Numbered from the stretch's first letter, positions 43,456-55,568 are shown. The stretch: 64,000 nucleotides of DNA from Adenophora triphylla var. japonica (GCA_022495995.1 JAFEMH010000165.1:682001-746000), one strand, 5' to 3'. The notes: a model not told the origin generated them from the letters alone. Translations and numbers: made by a program.

Positions 43456-44289
43456 TAACTCACCCCTCACCAACAGGCTATAAATAAGACCCTACCCCTC
43501 TCATTTCTGGATCCCTTCCAGCCTCCTTACTGCCACTCTGTCAAAATCAACCCAGAAACTTGTCTCTCTCCTCCTTTCATACCAATTCAATCCAATTCCC
43601 TCAAATCACTCTCTCTCTCATACATAATTCAACATACACTTCATATACACACCTTGAAGCCTCAGAATCTAAGTCACCTGAGCATAATATTAGTAGCTGA
43701 AGCTGATATTCAAAGCCTCTTATATCTAACTTGATATAGGAGTTGTGGATCATCAAGGGTAAGGAGCCTCCTCTCTCATTCTCTCTCTCTCTTCCTCTCT
43801 TATGTATGCAATGTTACTTGTTTAGATTAGATTATTAGCTTTGGTATAATGTAATTGTTTGGTTTTGATTATGATATGGCTGTTCTAATCCTTGGATTCG
43901 TAGATCAATCATGATTTACATTGCTATTGTGGGCCATTGAATCATTTTGATGTGGTTTAGCTCAATCACTCAAGATGAGTATGGATCCAACATATCCATA
44001 CCCTCTTGAGTGTTAAGCTCTGACTTATGTAGTATCTCATATCCATGTTATCACCATGCATGCTTTAAATCTGTAGTTCCTCCTATATCATTGCTTGTTG
44101 TTGAATCGCTTAGTGTTGTTTTGCTTGTTCAGCAAGATGAGAGTGGATCTCTCATATCCACACCCTCTTGAATGATTAAATACTGATCTACATGGTCTAT
44201 AGCATACATATACAATGTAATTTGATGTTTTAGTTACCTGATGTTTCTGTAATATGAAGCTTGTAAAGCCTCTACAAGGTGACCATTAG

Positions 44290-44335
44290 TGTCACGCGAC
44301 ACAACTGGACATGTGGTGTCCTGTGTCACGCGACA
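44290..44335. promoter_or_regulatory. Paired palindromes, 3' LTR copy, spacing 34 bp
   Basis: Two intact TGTCACGCGACA words (44290-44301, 44324-44335), unchanged from the 5' LTR while bases around them differ. Confidence 0.7.
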
Positions 44336-44705
44336 GAAGTAGCCCCTTGCAGAAGGCTCATTTCAGTTGTAAGTTCTGTTCAATCTTCCTTGTATTTGGG
44401 ATGTGGCCTCCCTTACCAAAGGGTTCACAAGTTGTAATTCCTCAGTGTTATCAATAAAGCAAGGCATATTTATCATATTTTGTCACACATAATTTGCACA
44501 CACTCTTGAATGTTTTGGATGTTGAACATAGAAAGACTCCTGTTAGGAGGCATGTTGGGTGAATTCTCGATTCTTCCTAACACGTACCTGACCCCGGACC
44601 CATTCTCTATTTTCAAAAGGTTTTTCAAAGTGTACCTTAAACATGGCGTGGCGACTCCCAAAAACAAATTTTCTCAAAAATTTCGGCAAGCGTATATTTA
44701 GCCGG

Positions 44706-45520
44706 TTGTCTTGGGATGTTTGCATGTCTCTGACACTTGTCGCATTTTCTCGTATAGTCCATTGCATCTCGCCTTAGTGTCGGCCAGTAATCCCCATGAA
44801 ACAATATTTTGTCAGCTAACGTTCTTGCTCCTGGATGACCCCCACAAATTCCTTTGTGAATCTCAAATAACACCATGTCTCTCCAGCTTGGCTCAATACA
44901 TCTCATTAGCGGCTTAGAAAATGACCTCCTGCAAAGAATACCGTCTTGAATAGTGAATCTGGGTGATGTTTTCTTGATCAAATTTTCTTTCTCTTCATCT
45001 GGCGGCAACTCTCCTGTTTTTAGATATCCCTTATTCTCGCTCACCTAGTTTTTCTCCTTCTCCTCTATCTCCATTATCACTAATAAATTGATTGTCGGTA
45101 CCTCAAGAAACTCTACTGCCACTTCTTTAGAGAGATTCTGAATGTCATCTCTTGCAACCTTACTGAGAATGTCTGCCCTTGTGTTTTCTAATTTTTCAAT
45201 TTGAACTAACTCCCAAAATTCAAAACCTTTTAAGATTTCCCTTGCCATGCCGCAGTATTTAACCAAAACTGGATGAAGTACTCCATATTCTCCCTTTACT
45301 TGATTTACTATTAGTTGAGAGTCTAAATGAATGACAATCTGGGCGAGACCTATGTCACGAGCCAGCTCAATTCCCGCTATCAAAGCTGGGAACTTGAACC
45401 TTAAAGCCTTCTCATTCTTGCTATCCTCTCGTGAGGAGACCAACAAGATTACTGCCCTTCCCTTATCCTTAGCTGGAGATCGGTCAATGAAGAATCCAGC
45501 AATATGGCGCTCTTTGTTTT
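44706..45520 (-). pseudogene. Gypsy-A RNase H and integrase N-terminus
   Basis: The minus frame 45446-45045 gives RNase H (ALIAGIELARDIGLAQIVIH and DSQLIVNQVKGEY, with the Asp of DSQL, then ENTRADILSKVA with the last Asp). The segment that should carry the ASNNEAEYE block, with the catalytic Glu, is deleted. The frame 45044-44706 gives the integrase HHCC zinc domain: EIHKGICGGHPGARTLADKI, YWPTLRRDAM and CDKCQRHAN. It then hits Gypsy-B. The start of RNase H (about 45520) borders the Gypsy-D fragment. Confidence 0.85.
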
Positions 45521-45544
45521 ATTTCTATTAAACTTGGCATAATT

Positions 45545-46150
45545 TTCCTGTTGCGTCAAGCATCCATCACGTCAGGTACCATGCGTCAAGTATCCATCAT
45601 GCCAAGTATCATCAAGTTTGGGTGTGTCAAGTACCTAGGGTTAGTTGTCAAATACTTACCTCAACAAAAGCTCGGTCTTGAATCGCCAGGATCATCACCT
45701 CAACAAAAGCCCGATCTTGAATCACTAGGATCGTCACCAATTAGGTTTGTCAAGCATCTAGGGTTAGTATGTCAAATACTCACAAACAAAAATCCCAATT
45801 CAGAGCCCAGACATGTGAATCGTCATAAAAAAGCCCGATCTTGAATCGCCAGGATCGTCACCAATTAGTTGTGTCAAGCATCTAGGGTACTCACCAGCAA
45901 AAAGTCCGATTCAAAGCCCAGACAGGTGAATCGTCATCAAAAAGCCCGATTCAGAGCCCCGACAGGTGAATCGTCATCAAAAGCCCGATTCAGCGTCCCA
46001 ATAGGTGAATCGTCATCCTCAGCAAAAGACCGATTCGGAGCCCAGACAGGCGAATCATCACAAAACCAACAAGACACAAAGGACCGGATAGATAAGCCTT
46101 TGTTTTTCTAACATCTTTCCCCACAGGTTCGGAGCCAAGACAGGCGAATC
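45545..46150. repeat. Gypsy-D tandem array, ~40-bp unit
   Basis: Copies of AAGCCCGATTCAGAGCCCAG plus ACAGGTGAATCGTCATC, and, at the left, CAAGTATCCATCATGCC-type and GATCTTGAATCGCCAGGATC-type units, alternate. The units are different in sequence from the Gypsy-B array but share the AAAGCCCG start. Confidence 0.85.
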
Positions 46151-46421
46151 TTCAGACAAGCAGGTATATTCATAATTGGGTCTTGATTTGATTCCTCAAT
46201 ATGAGTTTACCTTTTCAAAAATAAAATCTCCTCGATTTTCAAAATGATTTTCAAAATACCTAAAGTAGCCTTTTCGTGTTTTGAGTTGAACTACCTTTTT
46301 GTTCTGATTCTTCGATAGAGATACGTAGGAAGCCGTGCGGCTCGACCATCCCAATGTCCAGAATGATATCTTTTCTATCATCGACATGACTTCTTCCATA
46401 AGACTTGTCGCCGAGGGGCTC

Positions 46422-47385
46422 TGTAGACACCCCATTCTGAACCCATCGGAGCAGAGTAATACCACTCTAAGTCTCGACTTGAGTCAATAGTAGAAATCCA
46501 CCATTTTGTCATGTTTCGTTAAGTTTTGACTAACGCCCGTTAGTTTGGACTGAACTGCATACGAGATAACGAGGGAAGGACATAATTGTCCAGAGCAGCC
46601 TTATCCCGCGCAAGACATGGCGTGTCTCGCGCGAGACTAAGCTTCTGCAGGCGTGCAGGACCCAGTTTCCTCGTCGATTTCAAACTCTCTTCTTGATAAA
46701 TCTTATCAATTAGGTTCCTCAATGATATTTTAGTTTTGGAACCCTCCTAGGGTGGTATCCCAATCCACCTTTACCTCTCTAACCTCCTATAAATACTTAA
46801 TGATTTCTAGTATTTCAGGTCCCGGATCCCTGATCAAAAAACACCATACACACACATTTTGTGGGTTTCTCTCCCTGAAAGATTCCTACAAAATCACCCT
46901 AAATCACCTAAAGTTTGTTTATCAACCTTTTTGATCAACAAACATCGAAGTCCGAATCAAGGATTGAGGCAAAACTATGTCCACATCAAGATTGGAATCT
47001 AGAGTCGAAACTCTATCCGAATCTCTTCTCAAAAGGTAATCTTCCTTCCTTTTTAATTGATTATTAGAGTGGTATAGCATAGTGAACCTAGGATCGGCCT
47101 AGAGCCTCTCCAAATCATGGGGACGATCTCGAAGCAATCGATCCTATATTCTGTTTAACCTCATTAAATTGATATTTTTACTTGTTTATTTAAAAATGTC
47201 TTTTTCTTTGAAAATCCCCCTTTAGCAAGACCGATCTCCGGATTTGGTGGAATGGGTGCTCCTTGACCTTCCCATTCCATAACTTAAGCCCCGAACCCAA
47301 ATCTTTTCAAAAATGATTTTTTTATTGTTTTCCATCAATAAATAATAAGTGGCGACTCTAGATGTTAAAATTCACCATCGCTACA
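46422..47385 (+). repeat. Gypsy-D 3' LTR
   Basis: TG...CA, with TATAAATA at about 46790-46797 and a 16-bp palindrome pair at 46602-46638. Its end AGTGGCGACTCTAGATGTTAAA matches the Gypsy-C LTR end. Confidence 0.85.
46602..46638. promoter_or_regulatory. Paired 16-bp palindromes of Gypsy-D, spacing 21 bp
   Basis: TATCCCGCGCAAGACA (46602-46617) and TGTCTCGCGCGAGACT (46623-46638) lie 21 bp apart, about 150 bp upstream of the TATA box as in Gypsy-C. Confidence 0.65.
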
Positions 47386-49042
47386 GGTACTTTACCCTTT
47401 GATGAGGAATTGAGAACACCGTTTCAAAACTCTGCATGAATGGAATGCTTACTATGGCATTGTAGGGAGAAACCAAATCAGTCACCATGAACTCCACCGT
47501 GCGAGTTCATACAAACTTCCCTTCTTCAATTTCCACTTCTAGAGCAATTGTCCCCTTAACTCTTATAGTGTAGTTTATAAAACCTTCCAAGAAACCATTA
47601 TAGGGGATCAAATATGCCTTAGTATACTTCATTCTCTTGAAGGCATCATAATACAAAATGTTGCGACTTGCTCTTGAATCCACCAAAAATCGATGCACAA
47701 TGTTGTTTCCTGGATAGATTGTGATCACCACAGGTTGATTTCCATGATTACCTGTTATAGCCAACTCCTTCATTGAAAAACTTATCACCCCATCTTCATT
47801 CAGTGGGTACTCCGAAACATTAAAAACAAGCGACAAACTCTTGATTTGATTGTCAAGCTGGGTAATGCTGGGAATGGGACCTTGGATAACGTCTATCAAA
47901 TTCTCATCATTCCGCGCCACTGGGATACCTTCCATCTCCACACATTCCCCTATCTCGCCATCATCAATCTTCATTCCTCTAAGCCCATTCTTGTCCTCCT
48001 TTACATACTCTATACTTTCCTTCACACTTTTTCTTGTTGCCTGGGCTGGTGCGGGAATCATTGGTACTTCATAATTATTATCACCTCCATAATATCCACG
48101 AACGAGCTCGTATAACTCGTCTGAGGTTTCTGGAAGCCTCATCCCTAGTTCTCGCTTGAAATGTCCAGGTAGTAAACTGGCATTGTAAAGCATGATGATG
48201 TTGCTTTGCTCTGTATTAGATATTTTATTAGCCACCTGCATAAACCTTTCTGTGTAACTTGCAATTCCTTCACCTGGTTTTCGTCTGATCTCGCACAACT
48301 CTTTCTTTCTTAATGGATGTGCTCCTGAGGTACTGAATCTTGCCAAAAAAATTTCTTGAAATTTTGGTAAATAATTGATTCCATAGGTTGGATGAGAAAC
48401 CACTCCAAAGCATGGTCAATCAACGTACTGGCCAGAGCGCTGCACATGATTGCTTCATTCTTAGTGAGCATTGACATAGTCACCTCAAACCCGCCTACAT
48501 GGGTTCTCATCCTTGTACTTCCTGAATATTTCGACAGCGTAGGCATGCGAAAACTAAGATCTGGATCAGCATCTTAGATCCATTTTGTGAAAGTCACTAG
48601 GTATGAGTCCTTGTTTTCTTCATCATTTTTCTTTCCTTCCCACAATCCTCTTAGACATTTCCTTCTTCCAATGATCTTCTTCTCTCTTTTCATGTCGCCT
48701 AGTCTCCTTAGCTTTGCGAGATCTTTTGGAATCACGCGACTTTCCTTCTGACTGTCTTGAATGGCCTGGCCTATATGGCTTGTCCATTGTTGTTCCCGTA
48801 TCAATCTCATCATTAGCATACTCATAATAGTAGGATGAATCTCGCGTATTGGCCGGCTGATAATACACTTTCCTGCTTTGCCATTTTCAATAATCTCTTG
48901 CAACCTTCTTTTTTCTACTCCTTCAGATCTCGCCCTTCCACCTTCTCGCGGTGGTGGCATGTCACGGTCTCGCCTATCTTGACCCTGTGATACACTATGG
49001 CTAACGGCTTGTCCCATCACTGGGTTGTTCCCTGCAATTTGA
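47386..49042 (-). pseudogene. Gypsy-A gag and protease
   Basis: The minus strand first gives an Arg/Lys-rich gag N-terminus (48574-49020), then a capsid start (48310-48546: MPTLSKYSGSTRMRTHVGGF) and an overlapping frame (47507-48403) with the capsid end (EIRRKPGEGIASYTERFMQV). The same frame runs into an aspartic protease: HRFLVDSRASRNILYYDAFKR (about 47640-47700) and LVSPYNAIVSIPF. The catalytic D-T/S-G is D-S-R, an inactivating change. Frame changes near 48550 and 48400 and the loss of the following RT show an old, dead copy. The N-terminus is cut at 49043 by another element. Confidence 0.8.
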
Positions 49043-49370
49043 TGTTAGGATAAACCCAACGGTTTATTTTATACCACAAGTGCACGGGTTATTAATAGTA
49101 TAGTAAATGCAAGTGCGGGTCAATCCCACGAAGACATGGTTTGCTTTGAATAATACTTGCTTTTTATTAAAATAAATAGAAATAAAATGATTGGAGGAAA
49201 TATGTTGTAGTTATGAAAAAACTAGAAACAAACACAAATTACACTAACTTAGATTCTTATGATAAAAATATTCCCGGGATTGGAAATTGAACGACATGCA
49301 ATCAACAAATAAACAGGTTTATAAAAATATAATTCAATTCATAAATCAAGGATGATACGCCAAATTGTGC
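49043..49370. mobile_element. Left part of an unclassified element that Copia-2 entered
   Basis: TGTTAGGATAAACCC begins abruptly inside the Gypsy-A gag, followed by ACCACAAGTGCACGGGTTATT and GCGGGTCAATCCCACGAAGAC, phrases common in plant repeats. A TG start suggests an LTR on plus. The other side, 63935-64000, runs off the window, so family and length stay open. Confidence 0.45.
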
Positions 49371-49375
49371 TAACT
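49371..49375. repeat. Copia-2 target duplication TAACT, left
   Basis: TAACT at 49371-49375 and 63930-63934 flanks Copia-2 exactly. Confidence 0.95.
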
Positions 49376-50769
49376 TGTTAGTCAAATATATGCTTAGGCT
49401 TAGAATTGCTTAATCCCAATCACAACAAGCATTAATGAGGACCCCTAATTTAGTTGGATCAAAATAGAATTTTTCTATGTACCATAGGATCCCTTAGTGC
49501 TAGTGCCCAGTGTTTTTGTTATGTATTTTCTCAAGATTTGAAGACTTGAAGACCTGAGAACTTCCTTCTGCATTGTGAGTTACTCCTTTGGAAGCTGCCT
49601 TACCGATTGAGGTGACTCACCGGTCAATCTGTCTTACCGGTTGAGTTACCGGACCGACCTCACCGGTCTTGCCCCCTTTACCGGTTGAGGCTTACTCCTC
49701 AAGCTTCCCTGTTAGCAGCTTGCCGATGCATTAATTGTTCCCATCTACCCAACCATCAACTTTAGCTAAAGTTGGTAAAGCAAGCATGCTGACATGACAT
49801 CTCTGCAACAAATCGGTACTTTCTTTGAGAATGTCAAGTAACCAGTACTCACAGAGCCCCAACTATCTCAGGAAATCCTCTCTATCCAATCTCAGGCATT
49901 TAATGCAAGGATCTTCCCATTTAATGCCTGCCAGTCCAAGTCATCATCATTGCAACCTCTTCAAAGACAACGGCTCCTTTTCAAAGTTCACTATAAATAG
50001 CTTCCCTGGAGCATTGAAGAAGGTAGGTGCATTTATGATTCTTGAGAGTGAGTTGCTTTGAACTACCAACCTGCACATTCTCTAGTTCAAAGCATTCAAA
50101 GCATTCAAAGCAAGTCCCTTTATTCACTAGACATCTCTGTTAGGACTTATACACTGGCACCTCAATCAATTCTGTAGTGTTCCTCCATTAGACTACTTAT
50201 GGAACACATTGATTGATTCACACACAACACCCTAGAGAAATCAGCTCAGCTTGTGAGCACATCTCTAGAAAACACCAGGTCTTTATTGTAGCACGACCCA
50301 TTAGTGGTCACCTCTAGATTGGCAGCCTTTCAATCATTGGCTTGCAACTTGTAATAGGTAGAATCCATTAATATAGTAGTGCACCTTCACAAATCCAAGT
50401 TCTGACCAAACTTGGTAGAGGACGTAGTAGTTATTTAACACTGTGAACCTCTTCAAACAATGTGTCATTTATTGCTTTGTTTGTTTTCTGTTGTGTAGTT
50501 GTAATCAGTTGATAATCTCTCAACTGGTCACAACCTATTGATTTCACTTACTGCTCATTTTGTTTGTCTTACTTGGAAATAACTTTTTTCTTGACTTGCA
50601 TGAGATTTTGTCTTACCGGTTTGCCTTTCCTCTAAACTGAAAACTTAATTTCCGCTGTGCAAAATCACTTACCGGTGAGCTAGAGTTTTTCAAAACAAGT
50701 TTTATCAAAAAGTTTTAAACAGGTTATTCACCCCCCTCTAGCCTGATTCCTACCATTTGGGACCTAACA
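49376..50769 (+). repeat. Copia-2 5' LTR
   Basis: TGTTAGTCAAAT...GGGACCTAACA. TATAAAT is at 49992-49998. A cluster of TTACCGATT, CACCGGTC and TTACCGGTT words lies at 49604-49690, about 300-390 bp before the TATA box, with others at 50610 and 50670. Confidence 0.97.
49604..49690. promoter_or_regulatory. Cluster of ACCGGT/ACCGAT words in the Copia-2 U3
   Basis: Six or seven copies of (T)TACCGGT, CACCGGTC and ACCGATT within 90 bp. ACCGGT is a palindrome. The cluster is repeated in the 3' LTR at 62757-62845. Confidence 0.6.
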
Positions 50770-50771
50770 AT

Positions 50772-50784
50772 TGGTATTAGAGCT
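50772..50784 (+). other. Copia-2 primer binding site
   Basis: TGGTATTAGAGCT, two bases after the LTR, differs at one base from the tRNA-iMet-type TGGTATCAGAGC. Confidence 0.88.
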
Positions 50785-50840
50785 TACAATTTTCGAAAAT
50801 CATTTTTCCAAGCTTAACCGCTTGAATTGCCAATTTCAAA

Positions 50841-53507
50841 ATGGCAGGAAAAATCATGCAAACATACAACTTGACATCCGTTCCCATGTTGAACGATAAC
50901 GAATTTCCAAGATGGAAAAATGTAATCATGCGGTACTTGGACTCAATAGATGATAGGTTAACTACCGTAGTCGAGATGGTCCCATGACACCCCGAAAATC
51001 AATCTTGCAACTAGAGCACCCAAAACTCCTCTCATGGATCATGCAGATAGAGAGTCTCGAACAAGATTTTGAGGTTTATGAAACTTATGTGCCAAAACCA
51101 CGAGAAGAATGGACTCGAGGATGACAAACCGTGTGATTCCTTGGACGTAAAAGCTTTGCACATCATAACCTCGTGACTTGATGACAGATCGTACAAACAA
51201 GTACAATGCTATGAGACCGCTCAACAAGTGTGGCGTAGTCTACTCGTATATTTTGAAGGAGATCAAGTGGCCAAGGACAACAGACTCTACAAAAGTGTTG
51301 CTGAGTTTGAGTCCTTCAAGAAGAATCCAAATGAGACAATGAAGGAAACGTACGACCGATTCTGCGAGGTGAGTAACTCTTGTGCATCTTTAGGTAGAGT
51401 CTATACCATGAAAGACCTAAACATGAGATTCCTCAATTCTCTTGGAGACTTGTGGCATGTGAAGGTCGCTATTTTGAAAGAGTGCCGTGACTTGAACGTT
51501 ACTCATATCCAGAACATTGTGTCTACTTTGTTCTTATATGAGGAAGAGCTCAACCTAGTGAGTGGAGTGCAAAAACAATTTAAAAATTTATCTCGCGGCT
51601 CGATCGAGATCTTCCGGCTCTTCTATGCTTACCAGCCAAACTACTACCATTGACTCTCCCTCAATCTCTCAGCCTCAACCAACTCAAGCCAATACCTCAT
51701 CTAGTACACCTCTTGAGGTAGAGGATGAATTTGCTGCATTCGCTAGAAATTACAAAAAGTTTAAGGATTTTAAGAAATCCCACAGCAAATCATTCCAACC
51801 CAAATCCTTATCATTCCATAGATCTGGAAACTATCAAAGAAAAGGCCAAACCTCAACCTCAACCGATGGAAAAAATGCCCAAGGTGAGCTTGTGTGTTAC
51901 AATTGTAGAAAACCCGGCCATTTTGCCTCCAAATGCCCTCAACCGAAATATGAATTTTTGAGGAAGAAACCGTTCAAGAAATTTCCTAGATCCAAGAGTT
52001 TAGTTGCGGAGGATGCAACTGAAAAGGCTTTACCTGTTTGGTTTGAGACCGACTCTGAGAATGAGGAAGCTGACTATGCTGACTCAGATGAAGATGCTGA
52101 TGTCAGTTTTGTTGCTATGGATGGAACCTATGATAAACCCATCTCCCTACAAACTCCTATCTTTAGACACCCCAACTCCAATGAACAATCATCCTATGTT
52201 GACCAGACTCCACCTATGAGATCTCCCTTGACATACTTTGATGATCCCATTCCTATTCCAAAGGTAGATGCAGGAAATCCATATAATTTCAAAATTCAAA
52301 ACATAGGTGGATCCCTTTATGGTCGGGCCTAAAACCATGCCCACTCTTAGACCGCCGATGCAACCAATTCAACCGACCTATCAAGCTCAAGCCTTACCGA
52401 TCGCCTCTTATCAACCGATGCTTGAGAACCGACCGATTCACTTAAAGCCTCTAACCGAGCCTAACCCCGAACCGATATCATCACTACCAAATTTTGATCC
52501 CAATTTTGAACCATCATCCTCTTCCCTTCACCTACCGTTGACCCTATGCCCAATATGTCAAAGTCTCGAAATGGCAGAGGTGATGAATGAGCTCTTCTCC
52601 GATTTTGAAAAATTAAATGAAGCTCACAAAATTATGGCCGATAACTTCAAAATGATCTCTACCGAAAATGACTCTTTGAAAGCCGAAATAAAAGATTTGA
52701 AAGAAAGCAAGCTAGAGTCAGGTTCGCTTAAAAAGGATAATCAAGAACTCACCGAGAGACTAAACATTTCGTTTGTCAAATTGCCGATCTTGTGTCAAGA
52801 AATAATTCTCTTTCTAAAACTATTGACACTTTCACAAAATCCCGAGCCGCTATGGAGACTATCATACAAGATCGATATCTCCTAACCGAGATGTTACAAC
52901 CGGAATAAGTTTTACCTCCAAGAAGTAAGGAAAAAGACAAAGAATGACAAACCGGCTACCAAGTCTCTGCCTCGAGAACTTGATGGGTAAATTTGATGAT
53001 GCTCAATCCAAATTGATTAAGAGAGAGTTAACTAAACCTTTCAAAGTCAGTTCCACACACCTATCCCAAGGGAAGGGAACAGATGAAAGCTTATTTGGGC
53101 AAAAACAAATCCAAATGGACCGAGGTAGCCGATCCCGAGCTAGGACAATATGTTCCACTCGGTGATGGTAACAAAGAAAGGTGGAATTAAAATTGCTAAC
53201 TGTGCTGCGGTGTAAGGAAACCACAATCGGTAAGGAAGCCATCACCGGTAAGGGACCAACCGGTCAGACAACTGTCACCGGTCAACCAACCGGTAAGGGC
53301 TCTCCAACCGGTAATAGACCTTCCAAACCAATGCAACCGGTCAACAAAGCTAAATCCATTACCTTCGTCCCCAAAGGATCTGTTTCGCTCAATCGCTGAA
53401 CTCTTCAAGCAAAGGCTATATTGAACATCCAATCATTTAAGTCCCCTCAGCCATCGTCTAACAAATGTATACATTGTGGTTTTATTGGTCACAAGGCTTA
53501 TGAGTGC
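50841..53507 (+). pseudogene. gag: Copia-2 gag, frameshifted
   Basis: The ATG at 50841 gives 48 codons with the NEFPRWKNVIMRYL motif, ended by TGA at 50985-50987. The capsid part goes on in another frame (51228-51653, UBN2-type: FESFKKNPNETMKETYDRF), then 51562-52332 with a CCHC knuckle (CYNCRKPGHFASKC, 51895-51936), a linker rich in Pro and in ACCGAT words, and 52307-52885 with a coiled coil. A second knuckle (CIHCGFIGHKAYEC) is at 53466-53507. This order, knuckle-coiled coil-knuckle, is the same as in Copia-1. At least five frame changes make it defective. Confidence 0.85.
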
Positions 53508-53639
53508 CTCTTGAAGCACCTATCTGGACCCACTGAGTCTAAAAGCTCAGGTGGTGGCCAGGTATGGCTGCCAAAGAGGAACTAACTCTTTGGACCCAAA
53601 AGAATAAGGGGGACCATAAGCTTACCGTTTCATTTCAGA

Positions 53640-53800
53640 ATGCTTAATGGCCTCAACCGATGCCGGTAAGGATGTTTGGATTATGGACAAGTGGATGCTC
53701 TAGGCATATGATCCGGACATGCCGATCTCCTCACCGATTTGGAAGAAGCATCTGGTCCTCCGCTTGTCTTTGGTGACAACGCAAAGGGTAAAATTATCTG
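53640..53800 (+). pseudogene. Copia-2 protease, frameshift in the active site
   Basis: The translation reads VWIMD in one frame and SGCSRHM in the next. One extra base falls between the catalytic Asp and the Ser-Gly that should follow it (about 53690-53694). The following text (LLTDLEEASGPPLVFGDN) fits Copia proteases. With the active site split, no cleavage is expected. Confidence 0.75.
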
Positions 53801-53939
53801 GTCGTGGATCCATCAAAAGAGGTACGCTTGTTGTACGTAGGTATCTTTGGTGGATGGTCTCGAAACATAACCTTTCTCTCCATATCACAATTCTCGTGAT
53901 AAAGGTATGCATTGTGTTTTCAATTCTTCCAATTGCTAT

Positions 53940-54960
53940 GTGAAAGACATTGCTACAGTGATACAACTTCTCACTGGATATAGAAAAGGTAACGTATATG
54001 CTATTGATTTAAACAATGTTTCGAATGTTACTAATGTTTGTTTTGTAGCTAAGAACATCAGTGAGAACTCCCGGCTATGGCATAAGAGACTCACCACTTG
54101 AATTTCAAATATCTATCCAAGCTAGCAAATAAAAATCTAGTTGCCGGCTTACCTCAAGTGTCTCGCTAATCATGATAGGAAATGCAGAGCTTGCCGCCTA
54201 GGAAAACAAAGATAAAGAATCTTTCCACAAAGCAAGCCCCGTTTGTCCACCTCTAGATGCCTCTAGTTGCTACATATGGATCTGTTTGGCCCCACAACTA
54301 CCGCGCTTAGGGGTAGCAGATATGCTTTGGTTGTTGTAGACGACTTCTCAAGATATACCTGGGTGGAGATGTTTGCTTCAAAAGATGATACATATGAAGT
54401 AGCCACCAGATTATTCCGTCTACCGCAAACCCAAAAGAGTGTGACATCATCGCATGAGATCGTATAATGGAACCGAATTCAAAAATCTTGGAATTGCTCA
54501 AGATCGTGATGATCATGGAATAGATCATAATTTCTCGCCCGCCGGTACACCGCAACAAAATGGTGTAGTTGAGAGAAAGAACAGACCTTGATCGAAGCCG
54601 GAAAAACAATGATATCCGAAGCTAGGCTTCCCAAGTATTTTTGGGCCGAAGCTATCCATACCGCCCGCTTCACCTGCAATAGATCCTTGGTCAACAAGTT
54701 TCACAACAAGACCCCTTATGAGCTATGGCGTGGCGTAATCCCTAACATTGGTTTCTTCAAGATCTTCGGCCGCAATGCTATGTACTTTACAACGGTAAAG
54801 AGCGCCGAGGTAAATTTGATGAAAAAGCCGATGAAGGTATCTTTGTGGGATACGCCAAGCACAAGAAGGCATTTAGAGTTTTTAATAAACGGTTGTTGAA
54901 AATTGTTGAATCTGTTCATGTTACTTTTGATGAATTTGATTTGCTAGAGTCTCGATAAGG
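53940..54960 (+). pseudogene. Copia-2 integrase, frameshifted
   Basis: A GAG-pre-integrase stretch (NISENSRLWHKRL, 54054-54100) is followed by the core: HMDLFGP (first Asp), VVDDFSRYTW, then NGTEF preceded by Tyr where the second catalytic Asp should be, and GTPQQNGVVERKN with the Glu. FWAEAIHTA, NKTPYELW and IFGRNAMYF follow to about 54890. Several frame changes and the lost Asp make it inactive. Confidence 0.82.
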
Positions 54961-55568
54961 CTCCAAATAGTACTCGATAATTCTGTGTGTTTGAGACAGT
55001 GAAACCAAAGCAATCAAAACTCCAATCATTCCACCAGTTCTAATGCAAATCAATCTCCGCTCAAATTCAAATTTCAAGTGGTGTAACTTGTAGAGACTTA
55101 GTTGATGACTCCTTCTTTTCCCCAATCGGTTAGGCAATCCAATAGACAACCCCAAATAACCGATTTATTACCAACCACCCTCATATTAACTTTCCTAACT
55201 CACCACCCCGAAGCCGAACCTATTTCAAACAATTTACCGTTTCCTTCCCCACTTACCGATCACCCGTCTCCATCACCTTCTCCAAACCGATCTCCTTTAC
55301 CGGCCACATCTCCCTTTACCGATTCTACTCCTCCATTAGAAAACCTTAGACAAGAATCGGTCAGGCAAGACCTCCCTAGGGAAGTGAGAACAAAGTGAGA
55401 GATCACCCTTTAGAAAATGTGATAGGTGATGTCTTTGGTCCCGTAATGACTAGAGGCCAATTAAGAAGCATGGAGGATCAACATGGATTATTTTCCTCTC
55501 GCTATGGTCTCAAATATTGAACCAAAGAAGACCGAGGAAGCACTAGATGACCCCACCGGGTAGAAGCT

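Larger units (their letters stand above)
26057..44700 (+). mobile_element. Gypsy-B: Tat-like element without pol, carrying an antisense PMD gene
   Basis: LTRs at 26057-27618 and 43142-44700 match throughout. An Arg-type PBS follows the first and a GAGGGGAT purine tract precedes the second. The 5-bp duplication GCCGA/GCCGG shows insertion into the Gypsy-A integrase gene. The interior holds a leader with a direct repeat, a shortened gag (split by Gypsy-C), more than 2.5 kb without coding signal, a three-exon antisense PMD pseudogene, and two tandem arrays. No protease, RT, RNase H or integrase remains, so it must have moved using another element's enzymes. Confidence 0.85.
43142..44700 (+). repeat. 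Gypsy-B 3' LTR
   Basis: TGTAAGTACG...TATATTTA, 1,559 bp, close to the 5' copy with a few percent difference by eye. TATAAAT is at 43479-43485; palindrome pairs are at 43404-43455 and 44290-44335. Confidence 0.92.
45535..47385 (+). mobile_element. Gypsy-D: 3' part of a Gypsy-C-related element
   Basis: Only a tandem array (45545-46150), a polypurine tract (GAGGGGCT, about 46413-46420) and a 964-bp 3' LTR (46422-47385) remain. The LTR begins TGTAGACACCCCATTCTGAACC and ends CATCGCTACA; read on plus it is the same kind as the Gypsy-C LTR read on minus, but shorter and diverged. No 5' LTR, gag or duplication is seen. It replaces the Gypsy-A reverse transcriptase, so a deletion probably removed both. 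Confidence 0.75.
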
